A stretch of 64,000 nt of DNA from Paenibacillus sp. RC334 (GTDB lineage Bacteria; Bacillota; Bacilli; Paenibacillales; Paenibacillaceae), in NCBI RefSeq assembly GCF_030034735.1, contig NZ_CP125370.1:5131001-5195000 (forward strand). Reading direction: 5' to 3'. Of this stretch, positions 46,577-55,903 are shown in pieces; position 1 is the first letter of the stretch, and every line of letters starts with the position of its first letter. Made by a program: the position numbers and the translations under genes. The notes beneath the pieces were generated by a model. It ran no database searches, was not told where the DNA came from, and worked only from the letters and a program-made list of their open reading frames with translations.

Positions 46577-46630
46577 AAACAAAAGACGATCTCAATTTCG
46601 TAGTAATAGGGAATGAAGGCCGTCTTTTTG
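46577..46630. terminator. Terminator-like hairpin downstream of the IS1182 transposase
   Basis: Stem AAAAGACG (46581-46588) with CGTCTTTT (46621-46628) and a 32-base loop. It may end both the Fn3 gene on plus and the transposase message on minus. Confidence 0.5.
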
Positions 46631-46660
46631 TTATAAATTCAGGTCTTTATGCCTTATTTC

Positions 46661-47896
46661 TTACTTCATCAGCTTCAATATTCTCTTCAAGTTTACAGTA
46701 AAGATCGCCATTGCACCTTGTAACTGCATGCCAGTTAGAACCGAAGATGACGCTACATCATACCCTTGTCTGTGTTTGAGTTCACTATTCTTCGCTTCAA
46801 TTTTGTAGCGTTCTCTTGACTTCGCTTTGAAGTACTCGCTTTCCTGGAACGACATTTGTTCCGTGTGTTCGCCAGATTTAATACTCACTGAGTAGGACTT
46901 GCTTTTTGCTCCTTCATTGTAGCATCCTCCTTTAAAAGAACACCTCTTACATACTTCTACATCGAAGTTATAGGTATTCTTTTGGTTATTGTTAACGCCC
47001 TTTTCTCCTGTCCGTGCTCTCTGAATCGCCATATGGCCGGCCTTACACACGTACATGCCTGCATCTTTATTGAATTGAAATTCATTTTCTTTCTTACGTG
47101 CCCCTTGTGTAATGAGCGGATTGAGTTTGCCGATCAGTTCAATTTCATTGCTTTTAGCGTAAACGATGTTGTCTTTTTCAGAGTAAGCTGTATCTCCGAT
47201 GATCGATTTGATTTCCATACCCGTTGCTTTACTTTTTTCAATCAGCAATTGCAGTTGCTTGCTGTCATTCTTTTCACCCGTTGTGACAACGGCTGCCGTT
47301 ATGATTCGTTCCTCGGTCATGGCAAGATGGGTCTTATAGCCAAAAAACGAGGAATCCGCGCTCTTGTGGCCCAACTTTTGCATCTTGGTCTTCTGAGATA
47401 CGTAATTGTTGCAGGTCATCGGCGACCGTTTCTTTCAAGAAATTCAAAGGTTCTTTAATTTTCGGCAATTCGCAAATACCGCCTTCAGCTTCAAGCACGG
47501 CAATGAGTTTTTGACAGTAGTCGATCTCTTCCTCAAGTACATTACATTCTTGACCGGGAACTTGGCCTTGAGTGATTCATCTGCCTTATAGACCGCTTTT
47601 CTCAACTTGCGGGAACGATCCAGCAAGATTTTCCGGGGAGATTTCTGGTTGTAACGAGCTTTTGTATGAGTGGCATCGACAATGATGACTTTGCTTTTAA
47701 TAATGCCCTTTTCCAATGCAATTTCAACGGTTTTGCCCACTAGCATGTCAAGTAAATTCAAGTCTTTCAAGTCTTCATAAACAACAGAGAAGCCAACCAG
47801 TTCGTTGATTTGTTGTAACATATTGTCTTTCGGTACTACCAAGTTATAAAGTTCCAAATAAGGACTTAAAGTCATAGATTGTGTTTTTGAGTCATC
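46661..47896 (-). pseudogene. IS1182-family transposase with internal deletion and frameshifts
   Basis: Start ATG at 47896 (RBS AGGTGAATGAG), followed within seven codons by a shift into YLELYNLVVPKDNMLQQIN. The sequence then jumps from VVYEDLKD to LNLLDMLVGKTVEIALEKGI, whereas full-length members have about 80 extra residues there, including part of the catalytic region. VDATHTKARYNQKSP holds a conserved Asp. Further shifts occur near 47540 and 47370, after which GHKSADSSFFGYKTHLAM to VNLKRILKLMK is intact. No terminal inverted repeats could be recognised, so the element borders are unknown. Confidence 0.85.
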
Positions 47897-47937
47897 TCAT
47901 TCACCTACTTGGTTTAATACCTTAATTATATAGAGAG

Positions 47938-47983
47938 AAGGTACAATCTTCTCGCTAAAACTTGAGAAGATTGTACCTTTTTT
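47938..47983. terminator. Perfect 16-bp hairpin upstream of the IS1182 transposase
   Basis: Arms 47938-47953 and 47964-47979 are perfectly complementary with a 10-base loop, and TTTTTT follows on the plus strand. It could stop plus-strand transcription entering the sugar island or be an IS-associated insulator. Confidence 0.6.
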
Positions 47984-48108
47984 CATACGCCTCTATTTTA
48001 TTTAGGGAATCGTCTTTTTATACGTTTATTTACTTTCTCTCACAAAATTTAATTTTAAGTGGTCTCTTTTTAATAGCGGGGTGCCTAGACAAGCTGAATA
48101 GATAAAAT

Positions 48109-50091
48109 TTAATCTTCTTTCATAGCTACGATTTGCATCTGGCCTAAATACTCCGAGCCACCAGATATTTTAAGAATTTTGAAATTATGCATTCTCATAA
48201 GTATTCTCAAGGAAATATGATCATATAGAATAACATGTAATGGTGGGTCTAGATGTCGCCAACCGCTTCCAGAATGATAGCTGGCTGTCGAACTGACATT
48301 AGGTGTATTTACAATAAATAATCCTCCGGCTTTTAGCACCCGTCTTATATTCTCCATGAAATGATGCGGATTAGGGATATGCTCCAATACATCAAAAGCT
48401 GTTACAACATCAAACGATTCATTATCAAATAAATGCTCATCCAATGAACCCGTTGTAATATTTAGTCCATGTTTTTGTCTACCTAATTGAGCTGCTTTTT
48501 CTGATATCTCCACTCCTTTTACATCCCAGTAGCGAAGTTGAGCCTCTAGTACAAAATTACCTGTTGAGCATCCCAAATCAAGTAGCTTACCTCTAGGATA
48601 CTTAGTCTGATCTACATATGTCTCAACCAAATCCATTCTAGCTTCTAATACAGCTAATAGGCCTGGAGTAATTTGTTCCAAATCTGTAGACCAACCCATT
48701 TTTGTCCGATGCTCGTTAGAATAATAGACATTGTTATAAAACCAGTCTAAATAGCCCTCTGTCGGTTGAGGATTCATAAACACTGTACAGCATTCAGCAC
48801 AGCGGTGTAGATTGGTTTCAAAACCATCATGTCCTTCAATAGAATACAACGGTGAGAAACTAGTTCCACTACAAACAGGACATTGTTTCGATACTTCCTT
48901 ACTTTTATCTGCTTTGTAGGAGTTTAGTTCTTTTTCTCTCGCATAATTTAATTTTGAAGCAGTTACGATCTCGATCACTTCCATAGCCCGTTCCTTATAG
49001 GTATGTTTCGTAATAACATGCTCATATAATTCTTCCACAAGCTCTATTCTTTCTTTAGGATGAGTTAAGAAATAATCCCCCTTAGTGACAAGCTCTTCAA
49101 GACTCCCAAAAGAGATTTCGTTCCATACATCAGGGAATAACAGCTTCATGTCATCTTTATAGTCACTGAGAACAAAGGATTTAGAAGCAAAAACGTCGAA
49201 AACTCTGTTATTGACTGAAGTCTCAAGCTGGAGAGAAGAAATATTAAGATTTATCGCATAGCTTTGATATAACGAACTAAGTTCACTATTAGCTACTGAC
49301 GGATGATGAATAAGATGGGTACTCGATAATTCCTTTGATCCATATACATGAATATCAATCCCACTAATACTATTCAAAACATGCTGACGTAAAATAGCAC
49401 TTCCACGGATATGAATCGGCGCATAAATATTTCTCCAAAATGCATATGGATGTTTTTCATAGAGATATCGAATAGGTTCAAAATCCTTTAATAAAAATGC
49501 TTCCCTACATAAATCATAAGTGGGGATATTTATATTCTTCACTTTTTCATTAATGATGAAATTAATGAACTTTTGTTCAAGATGTTCTTCTACAACGTTA
49601 TTATCAACTTTGGCTATGTTACCAACGAACGCCATTTCGCCTTCTTTAGCTCTAATTTCGGGATTCGGATAAAACTTCAGAGGATTTGTAGCAAGCATTA
49701 TTGGATGTACATTCTTAATATTTCGTTCAATAAGCAACTGCAAACAATATTTATCCCACACAAAATGATAATAATACGAAGCATGCTCTTGAAATTCTGC
49801 TTCCAATCCTTCATCTATTGAAAAAAGAGGATTGTCATAATGTAAAGAAACGAGTGGAATGCCCATTTGGCGCAACAGGAATTGTTTTCCATCTTGAAAG
49901 ATTCCAACACCCCCATAAGCAACAGCCATATCTGGATTAAAATCCCTTATATTTTGAATTTCTGAAAGCCCGAATCCCTCTTCTAATCTAACATACAGTA
50001 TTTCATGTCCCAATTGTTCAAATGCAACAGCATAATCGTCGGTGATATAAGGAGCAATAACACCGTTTCTCCTGAATAGTACAATTTTCAT
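48109..50091 (-). CDS. Fusion: CgeB-like glycosyltransferase plus zinc-ribbon SAM methyltransferase
   Basis: A 660-residue two-part protein. Residues ~1-375 resemble CgeB/DUF3880-type glycosyltransferases (opening MKIVLFRRNGVIAPYITDDY, VSLHYDNPLFSIDEGLE and a GT4-like end NNRVFDVFASKSFVLSDYK). Residues 404-434 form a zinc ribbon (CPVC and CAEC), and ~500-620 a class I methyltransferase (LLDLGCSTGNF, FDVVTAFDVLEHIPNP). The ATG at 50091 is chosen because GGGAGAGAAGAAC precedes it; the ATG at 50106 lacks a site. It is the last gene of the nonulosonate island, about 50 bp after the aminotransferase. The likely job is adding and O- or N-methylating a sugar on the flagellin glycan; this is inference. 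Confidence 0.8.
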   Translation of the reverse strand: MKIVLFRRNGVIAPYITDDYAVAFEQLGHEILYVRLEEGFGLSEIQNIRDFNPDMAVAYGGVGIFQDGKQFLLRQMGIPLVSLHYDNPLFSIDEGLEAEFQEHASYYYHFVWDKYCLQLLIERNIKNVHPIMLATNPLKFYPNPEIRAKEGEMAFVGNIAKVDNNVVEEHLEQKFINFIINEKVKNINIPTYDLCREAFLLKDFEPIRYLYEKHPYAFWRNIYAPIHIRGSAILRQHVLNSISGIDIHVYGSKELSSTHLIHHPSVANSELSSLYQSYAINLNISSLQLETSVNNRVFDVFASKSFVLSDYKDDMKLLFPDVWNEISFGSLEELVTKGDYFLTHPKERIELVEELYEHVITKHTYKERAMEVIEIVTASKLNYAREKELNSYKADKSKEVSKQCPVCSGTSFSPLYSIEGHDGFETNLHRCAECCTVFMNPQPTEGYLDWFYNNVYYSNEHRTKMGWSTDLEQITPGLLAVLEARMDLVETYVDQTKYPRGKLLDLGCSTGNFVLEAQLRYWDVKGVEISEKAAQLGRQKHGLNITTGSLDEHLFDNESFDVVTAFDVLEHIPNPHHFMENIRRVLKAGGLFIVNTPNVSSTASYHSGSGWRHLDPPLHVILYDHISLRILMRMHNFKILKISGGSEYLGQMQIVAMKED

Positions 50092-50142
50092 GTTCTTCTC
50101 TCCCATTCGTGTTGCTCTAAATATTAGTTATTAAGAATACCT

Positions 50143-51297
50143 CTAAACCCTGCTACTAATTATTTTTGTTAACTGTTCAATGACAAACTTTTGATCTTCG
50201 AAAGTCATATTGGTATCCGATGGTAAACAAATTCCATTCAAAAACAATTCCTTACTCACATCTTTTTCTACATCATGTTTAAAGTAATCTGCCTCCGCAA
50301 ACAGAGGCTGTATATGCAGCGGTTTCCATACCGGACGTGATTCAATATTAAACTCTTCCAGACCATCAATGATATCGGTAACGGTCTTTCTAATTTTTTT
50401 TGAATCAATTAACATAGTAGTTAACCATCGAGTCGACTTTCCAAATGATGCTTCTGGCATAAACTCTATACCATCTATGGCAGATAAAGCGTCATAATAG
50501 TTTTTAAATATTCCCCTCTTTTGAGAAATCCTTTTGTCCAAAACCTGTAGTTGACCGCGCCCAATTCCTGCTAAGACGTTACTCAGACGGTAGTTATATC
50601 CGATCTGACTATGCTGATAATGCTTGGCACGGTCTCTGGCTTGTGTGGCGTAAAATCTTGCCTTCTCTAACAGAATCACATCTTCAGAAACCAGCATTCC
50701 TCCACCTGACGTTGTGATTATTTTATTTCCATTAAAGGAAAATATACCGAATTTACCTATTACCCCACTCATTTGCTTACCATATGTAGCTCCTAGTGAC
50801 TCTGCGGCATCCTCTATGATAGGGACTTCATATTCATCGCATAACTTCTTCAACCGATCATAATCAGCACTTTGCCCATATAGATTAACCACAATGACAG
50901 CCTTAGGCTTCTGCCCTTTATCTGCATATGTTTTAAGCGCTCTCTCTAATGCCTCTGGGGACATATTCCAGCTGTCGGGCTCAGAATCAATAAAGACGGG
51001 AATAGCCCCTTGATATAGTATAGGGTTAGCACTAGCAACAAAGGTGAGTGACGAACAAAAAACGATATCATCTTGTTGAACATTCAGCAAAATTAAGGCT
51101 AAGTGAATAGCTGCTGTACCGGAACTCAGGGCTACCGCTCCTTTGCTACCTACGTAATTTGCCACTTCCGATTCGAAGAGGTCAACATTCTTACCCAAAG
51201 GCGCAATCCAGTTCGTCTCAAAAGCCTCGGCAATATACTGCTGCTCCGCCCCGTCCATATGCGGTGATGATAAATAAATTCTTTTGTCACTGGACAT
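50143..51297 (-). CDS. legC: DegT/DnrJ-family aminotransferase, LegC/PglE type
   Basis: A 384-residue PLP enzyme acting on a UDP-4-keto-6-deoxy sugar. ALSSGTAAIHLALILL is the N-terminal cofactor pocket, IIEDAAESLGATYG carries the PLP-ring-binding Asp, and FSFNGNKIITTSGGGML holds the catalytic Lys. It would make the 4-amino sugar before acetylation. It starts 18 bp after the acetyltransferase gene. The sequence resembles LegC/PglE more than PseC in its GNKIITTSGGG segment, but the exact stereochemistry cannot be read from sequence. The symbol is a role assignment by context. Confidence 0.8.
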   Translation of the reverse strand: MSSDKRIYLSSPHMDGAEQQYIAEAFETNWIAPLGKNVDLFESEVANYVGSKGAVALSSGTAAIHLALILLNVQQDDIVFCSSLTFVASANPILYQGAIPVFIDSEPDSWNMSPEALERALKTYADKGQKPKAVIVVNLYGQSADYDRLKKLCDEYEVPIIEDAAESLGATYGKQMSGVIGKFGIFSFNGNKIITTSGGGMLVSEDVILLEKARFYATQARDRAKHYQHSQIGYNYRLSNVLAGIGRGQLQVLDKRISQKRGIFKNYYDALSAIDGIEFMPEASFGKSTRWLTTMLIDSKKIRKTVTDIIDGLEEFNIESRPVWKPLHIQPLFAEADYFKHDVEKDVSKELFLNGICLPSDTNMTFEDQKFVIEQLTKIISSRV

Positions 51298-51315
51298 TTC
51301 ACTTCATCCCTTATC

Positions 51316-51942
51316 CTATAAGTTTTTGATAACTCTCGCTGGACACCCTACGGCAACAACATGATCCGGCAGATTACGGATTACGCATGAAGCCGCTCCT
51401 ATTATTGTGTCATTCCCTATACTCACGCCCGGAATAAGGCTCGCACTTATACCTACATGACTCCGACAACCGATAGTAACCCCTCCAGCCACATGCACCC
51501 CTGGTGAGATATGTGCAAAGTGTTCGACACAGCAATCATGGTCTATGGTAGCTGCCGTGTTAATGATGACATGCTCTCCGATATGGGTATCTGCATTAAT
51601 AACTGCGTTAGGCATCACTACCGTTCCTTCACCTATGGAGACATTGGAGCCAATGACAGCACTTGAATGGATAGCAGTACCAAATTGAACCTGCATCTGT
51701 TTTAAACGCTCCACAATATTCATACGAATGGAATTGTTCCCGATTGCTACAATGTACAAAGCTTCCGGGTACTTTAATGTGACCTGGTGTAATTGCCCCA
51801 TACCGCCAAGATTCAGTATGCCATTCCATTCTTCTATCGGACAGCCGTCATCCATCACACCAACGATTGTTTCTTGACAGGAACGCAAAATATCTACAAC
51901 TACCTTGCCATGCCCGCCTGCTCCGAAAACGATGTAGCTCAA
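51316..51942 (-). CDS. NeuD/PglD-type sugar acetyltransferase
   Basis: A 208-residue protein: an N-terminal nucleotide-sugar-binding Rossmann part (IVFGAGGHGKVVVDILRS) and a C-terminal left-handed beta helix of hexapeptide repeats (~90-200; VIGSNVSIGEGTVVMPNAVI onward). The catalytic His is in INTAATIDHDCCVEHFAHI. Such enzymes acetylate the C4 amine of UDP-bacillosamine precursors (PglD, LegH). It starts with TTG, GGGAGATGATGGCAT upstream, 14 bp after the legG stop. Role in legionaminic-type acid synthesis is inferred from its neighbours. Confidence 0.82.
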   Translation of the reverse strand: MSYIVFGAGGHGKVVVDILRSCQETIVGVMDDGCPIEEWNGILNLGGMGQLHQVTLKYPEALYIVAIGNNSIRMNIVERLKQMQVQFGTAIHSSAVIGSNVSIGEGTVVMPNAVINADTHIGEHVIINTAATIDHDCCVEHFAHISPGVHVAGGVTIGCRSHVGISASLIPGVSIGNDTIIGAASCVIRNLPDHVVAVGCPARVIKNL

Positions 51943-51956
51943 ATGCCATCATCTCC

Positions 51957-53096
51957 CTAATAGGTAATCGTTTTTTGGATAAGCTCATCTGTTTTAACCG
52001 TACTTTTTAATACATCAACGATACGTGCACTTGTACCCTTCTTACTGTACACATTACTTGAATTGGCAACCGTTTGTTGAAACAAAGCGGATAGCGCATA
52101 TTCCAGTGCAATGGAGAGTTCCTTTTCATTCTGAGCAATATCTATGGTGTTCGCAGAACGCTCTCTGCCTGTCTGCCGAGTTCCGATATTAATGACTGGA
52201 ACATGAAAAGAAGCAGCCTCAATAATCCCCGATGAAGAATTTCCAATTAATATTTTTGCATTCTTCAACATCGTCAGATAATCAAGCTGCTCAAAACTGG
52301 CTACAAAGTATATCCCCTCTCTTGTAGCAAAGCGATTATACACGTCCACGATCGCATCGGCTCCAGCATCCGAATTAGGCATCACACAAATAACCTCATT
52401 CTCTCCAGTCAAAAGAACTTCTAGCATCTTACCAAGCATGCTCATATCGGCCTCTTCCGTTGTGACAGGATGGTAAGCAAATAACACATAATCGTTATCT
52501 AAATCCAGATCGTATTTACGTTTTGTCTCCTCTAGCTCAGGCAAGGATGTCTTCATCATCGTTTCAATTCTCGGGGCACCGACTACATGAATTCTCCGCG
52601 GTTCTTCACCAAGCCTGATTAGGCGCTCTCTACTTCCATTTGTAGCCACGAAGTGAATGTGAGCCAACTTACTGATCGCATGCCGAACAGACTCATCAAT
52701 CGTGCCGGACACTTCGCCACCATGTAAGTGAACAAGCGGAATGTTCATGTGAGAAGACACAATCGCGGCTGCAAGCATTTCTCCCCGATCTCCCAGAACA
52801 ACGACGAAGTCTGGCTCCAAAGCCTCGATGGATTGCGTCATGCCCATGATTGCTATTCCGATAGAGCGAGACATGTTGGCATGAGTTGACCCTTGCAGCA
52901 GACAGTCTACCTTAGCGGATACACGAAATCCGTCCTTTTGAATAGCGTCCAATGTATATCCGTACTGTGGAGATAAATGCATTCCTGTCACCAACAGATG
53001 GAGCTCCAGAGCATTTTCATCCTCAATAGCCCGCAAAACCGGGTAATATATCCCATAATCAGCCCGTGTTCCGGTAATCACCAATACTTTCTTCAT
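51957..53096 (-). CDS. legG: Hydrolysing UDP-sugar 2-epimerase (NeuC/LegG family)
   Basis: A 379-residue GT-B fold enzyme. VITGTRADYGIYYPVLRAI, VLGDRGEMLAAA, HLHGGEVSGTIDESVRHAI and NSSSGIIEAASF are diagnostic of NeuC-type 2-epimerases that release UDP and give a manno-configured sugar. In this cluster, with an aminotransferase and acetyltransferase, the expected substrate is UDP-diNAc-bacillosamine (LegG) rather than UDP-GlcNAc (NeuC). Its start overlaps the stop of the synthase gene by four bases (ATGA). Confidence 0.85.
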   Translation of the reverse strand: MKKVLVITGTRADYGIYYPVLRAIEDENALELHLLVTGMHLSPQYGYTLDAIQKDGFRVSAKVDCLLQGSTHANMSRSIGIAIMGMTQSIEALEPDFVVVLGDRGEMLAAAIVSSHMNIPLVHLHGGEVSGTIDESVRHAISKLAHIHFVATNGSRERLIRLGEEPRRIHVVGAPRIETMMKTSLPELEETKRKYDLDLDNDYVLFAYHPVTTEEADMSMLGKMLEVLLTGENEVICVMPNSDAGADAIVDVYNRFATREGIYFVASFEQLDYLTMLKNAKILIGNSSSGIIEAASFHVPVINIGTRQTGRERSANTIDIAQNEKELSIALEYALSALFQQTVANSSNVYSKKGTSARIVDVLKSTVKTDELIQKTITY

Positions 53097-54121
53097 TGCA
53101 CATCATCCCATGACAACAAATAGTCTTCATGTACATCCTTTAAAAGCTGCTTGCCAACTAAATCAGCATAATATTTAGGCGCTATTCCCGTTCCAGGGCG
53201 TTTGATGACTAGGTCTTCTTGAGTTATCGTCTGGCCTGCCTTTTTAGGTGCTGCCATCACAACACTTTTTCTTGCAACAGCTCTGGTGCTTTCCTCAGAG
53301 GGCATACACCTTTTAACCCCATCCCCCAGAGCCTGCTCTACATTACGAATCGCAACAACCATTCTGGAGAAATCAACAGGCTCCAGTGAAGCCTTATGGT
53401 CAGGACCTGGAAGTGATCGATCCAACGTAAAATGCTTTTCAATAATTCTCGCTCCCAATGCTGAAGCCGCTACAGCAATCTCAATCCCAGCAGTATGATC
53501 CGAATATCCTGTGACCTTCCCAAAAGCTTTAGAAATGGTATTCAGAGCCAACAAGTTAACATCTTCCAAAGGTGCCGGATAGTCGGAAGTACAGTGTAGC
53601 AATAATACGTCACTTTTTTTGAATGCTTGTAACGATTCTCCAATTTCATCCAGATTAGACATTCCGGTAGATAAAATAATTGGACGCTCATAGCGATCGA
53701 GCTTCTGAAGAAAGGGAATATTGTTCATATCTCCCGATCCAACCTTGAATGCATCGATATCAATTGAATTCAGAAAATCGGCACTTTCTTCATCAAAGGG
53801 TGTAGAAAGAAAGTCTATTCCTTTAACCTCACAATACTTTTTCAACAGAACAAAATCATCAAAGCTTAATTCCAGCTGTTTTAACATGTCCAGTTGGCTC
53901 TCGGTGGAGTTCGTATTTTCTGTCTGGTAATTAGCCTTTTGGGCGTACTTGGTTACCAGTTTTTCGCTTTTAAAGGTCTGGAACTTCACCGCATCGGCAC
54001 CGCACAAAATCGCCTGATCAATACACTCAAATGCGAGATCCAATGATCCGTTATGATTTACGCCCACCTCTGCAATAATGTAGATGGAGTGGCTGTCGTT
54101 ATTCGATAAAAAACTTTGCAT
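53093..54121 (-). CDS. legI: Nonulosonate synthase (NeuB/LegI family)
   Basis: A 342-residue enzyme condensing phosphoenolpyruvate with a C6 amino sugar to a nine-carbon acid. TIM-barrel part (~10-270; YIIAEVGVNHNGSLDLA, DAVKFQTFKSEKL, YSDHTAGIEIAVAASALGA, IEKHFTLDRSLPGPDHKASL) followed by a C-terminal SAF/antifreeze-like domain (~280-340). It lies between the CMP-transferase and epimerase genes, 28 bp and a four-base overlap apart. LegI, PseI and NeuB cannot be separated securely by motif; context favours LegI. Confidence 0.87.
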   Translation of the reverse strand: MQSFLSNNDSHSIYIIAEVGVNHNGSLDLAFECIDQAILCGADAVKFQTFKSEKLVTKYAQKANYQTENTNSTESQLDMLKQLELSFDDFVLLKKYCEVKGIDFLSTPFDEESADFLNSIDIDAFKVGSGDMNNIPFLQKLDRYERPIILSTGMSNLDEIGESLQAFKKSDVLLLHCTSDYPAPLEDVNLLALNTISKAFGKVTGYSDHTAGIEIAVAASALGARIIEKHFTLDRSLPGPDHKASLEPVDFSRMVVAIRNVEQALGDGVKRCMPSEESTRAVARKSVVMAAPKKAGQTITQEDLVIKRPGTGIAPKYYADLVGKQLLKDVHEDYLLSWDDVQ

Positions 54122-54149
54122 GTTACACTACTCCCTCCTATTGCGAGGA

Positions 54150-54857
54150 TCACTTGTGATTGGATTCTCTCCAAAGAAACTCTGCCATTTTTAAATCAAA
54201 CTCGTCATCTATGTCAACAGATCGCTCTTTGGGCATAATGTAGCCACAATTATTAGGTCCTATCAGAGTGCCACTGTTCATCAACAAATCTCTTTTTACG
54301 ATATAGATGGCTCCGTTTAGAACATACAATTCCTTGAGATCCTGTCTCCTCAAATGCTCCCTTTCACCTTTCAGGTAGGACGTAAGCCGTCCGTTATCCA
54401 TTTCTCTTAGCAGGTAGGGTTGAACTTCTGATAAAGCGACACTTTGTAGTGAATCAGCCTGATTACTTGAAAATATTGTATACGCCTCTTCAATATCCAT
54501 AGCATTTCGCAATGGAGATGTGGGCTGCAGCAGCATAATAACATCAAAAAATTGATCCAGTGTCTGTTCATAAAATTCAACAGCATGCTTTAATACATCA
54601 ATGCTTTTGGCCTCATCGGTAGCCAGCTCAGCGGGCCTTATAAATGGAACTGCTGCGCCAGCTTGGCCTGACACACGAGCAATTTCTGCACTATCCGTTG
54701 TAACTACAACTTCGTCCACACAGCTACTGTTCAACGCTGCCTCAATACTATATTGAATGAGCGGTTTATCATGTAACAATCTAATGTTTTTACCAGGTAA
54801 ACCTTTTGATCCACCGCGCGCAGGAATAATCGCCAGGCATTTATGATTGCCCATCAT
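54150..54857 (-). CDS. legF: CMP-nonulosonate cytidylyltransferase (NeuA/LegF family)
   Basis: A 235-residue nucleotidyltransferase with the CMP-binding N-terminus CLAIIPARGGSKGLPGKNIR and LLQPTSPLRNAMDIEEA. It activates the nine-carbon acid as CMP-sugar, the donor for flagellin modification. Its ATG overlaps the dehydratase stop (ATGA), so the two are coupled. The order dehydratase-cytidylyltransferase-synthase-epimerase-acetyltransferase-aminotransferase forms one operon. Confidence 0.88.
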   Translation of the reverse strand: MMGNHKCLAIIPARGGSKGLPGKNIRLLHDKPLIQYSIEAALNSSCVDEVVVTTDSAEIARVSGQAGAAVPFIRPAELATDEAKSIDVLKHAVEFYEQTLDQFFDVIMLLQPTSPLRNAMDIEEAYTIFSSNQADSLQSVALSEVQPYLLREMDNGRLTSYLKGEREHLRRQDLKELYVLNGAIYIVKRDLLMNSGTLIGPNNCGYIMPKERSVDIDDEFDLKMAEFLWRESNHK

Positions 54858-55874
54858 ACAGCACCAATTGTAAAACCCAATCCATTTTTTTCAATCAGTT
54901 CCCGAATGGCTGTCTGGAAGATCTGCGGTGCAGTCTTCGAAGAATACTCTTGAGGAATCGCCTTTTGAAAACCTTCATATTCCTGCTCTGCTGTATGAAA
55001 TGACGAAGGGATAATATACATTTGTCCATTCTCCAGTGCTCTTTCAGATTCCTCAAGCGACATTAGTTCTTCATACAGCTTTTCTCCCGGCCGTATTCCA
55101 GACTCGATGACTTCACCCGAATAGATATTGCCAGTTGCCTGTTCAAACGAATCAATCAAACATTGGGCCAAGTCTGTGATTTTAAGAATCGGCATTTTAA
55201 GTACAAATACTTCTCCGCCTTGTGAGTGATGCGCTGCATCTATTACCAGTTGAGCTGCTTGAGGAATAGACATCATAAATCGGGTCATCTCTGCATGTGT
55301 GACAGTCACCGGGATTCCCTTAGCAATCTGATCCCGGAATAACGGAATAACAGACCCCCTTGAGCCCATAACATTCCCAAAGCGGACACATGAGAAGACG
55401 GTACGTTTGCTACCTTTGTACAAGTTGGGCCGCTGAAATCAAACGTTCTGATAGTAACTTTGTAGCACCCATTGTATTTGTTGGATTTACCACTTTATCT
55501 GTGCTGATGGCTACCACTTTTTCTACATTATGCTCAATAGCTGCCTCTATTAAATTTTGTACACCTATGACATTCGTTTTCACTGCCTCCATGGGGTTGT
55601 ACTCGCATGCAGGCACATGTTTAAGAGCAGCGGCATGAAAAATGTAATCTACATCCTCCATGGCATAGCTGAGCCTCTGCTTGTCCCTGATATCACCGAT
55701 CAGATAACGGACATTCGTATATTCTTTTAATTCCTGCTGCAGATCAAACTGCTTACTCTCATCCCGGCTAAAAATTCGCAGAGCTTTAGGATTATAGGAT
55801 AAAATATTACGTACAATTTCGCTTCCAATCGAGCCTGTGCCGCCCGTAACCAGTACAATCTTGTTGGTAAACAT
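54854..55874 (-). CDS. UDP-GlcNAc 4,6-dehydratase-like SDR enzyme, apparent frameshift in the middle
   Basis: About 340 residues when corrected. Nucleotide-binding VTGGTGSIGSEIVRNIL, FHAAALKHVPACEYNP, and an active-site STDKVVNPTNTMGATK in which Met replaces the usual Tyr of YxxxK, as in PglF, PseB and CapD-type dehydratases. It would open the pathway by making the 4-keto-6-deoxy sugar. The frame breaks after ISAA: plus-strand GGG at 55427-55429 should be GG, after which NLYKGSKRTVFSCVRFGNV continues to the stop. PglF-type (retaining) and PseB-type (C5-inverting) activity cannot be told apart here, and this decides between legionaminic- and pseudaminic-type products. Confidence 0.85.
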
Positions 55875-55903
55875 AATGACCTCCGGAGTGTAAAACGATT
55901 AAT

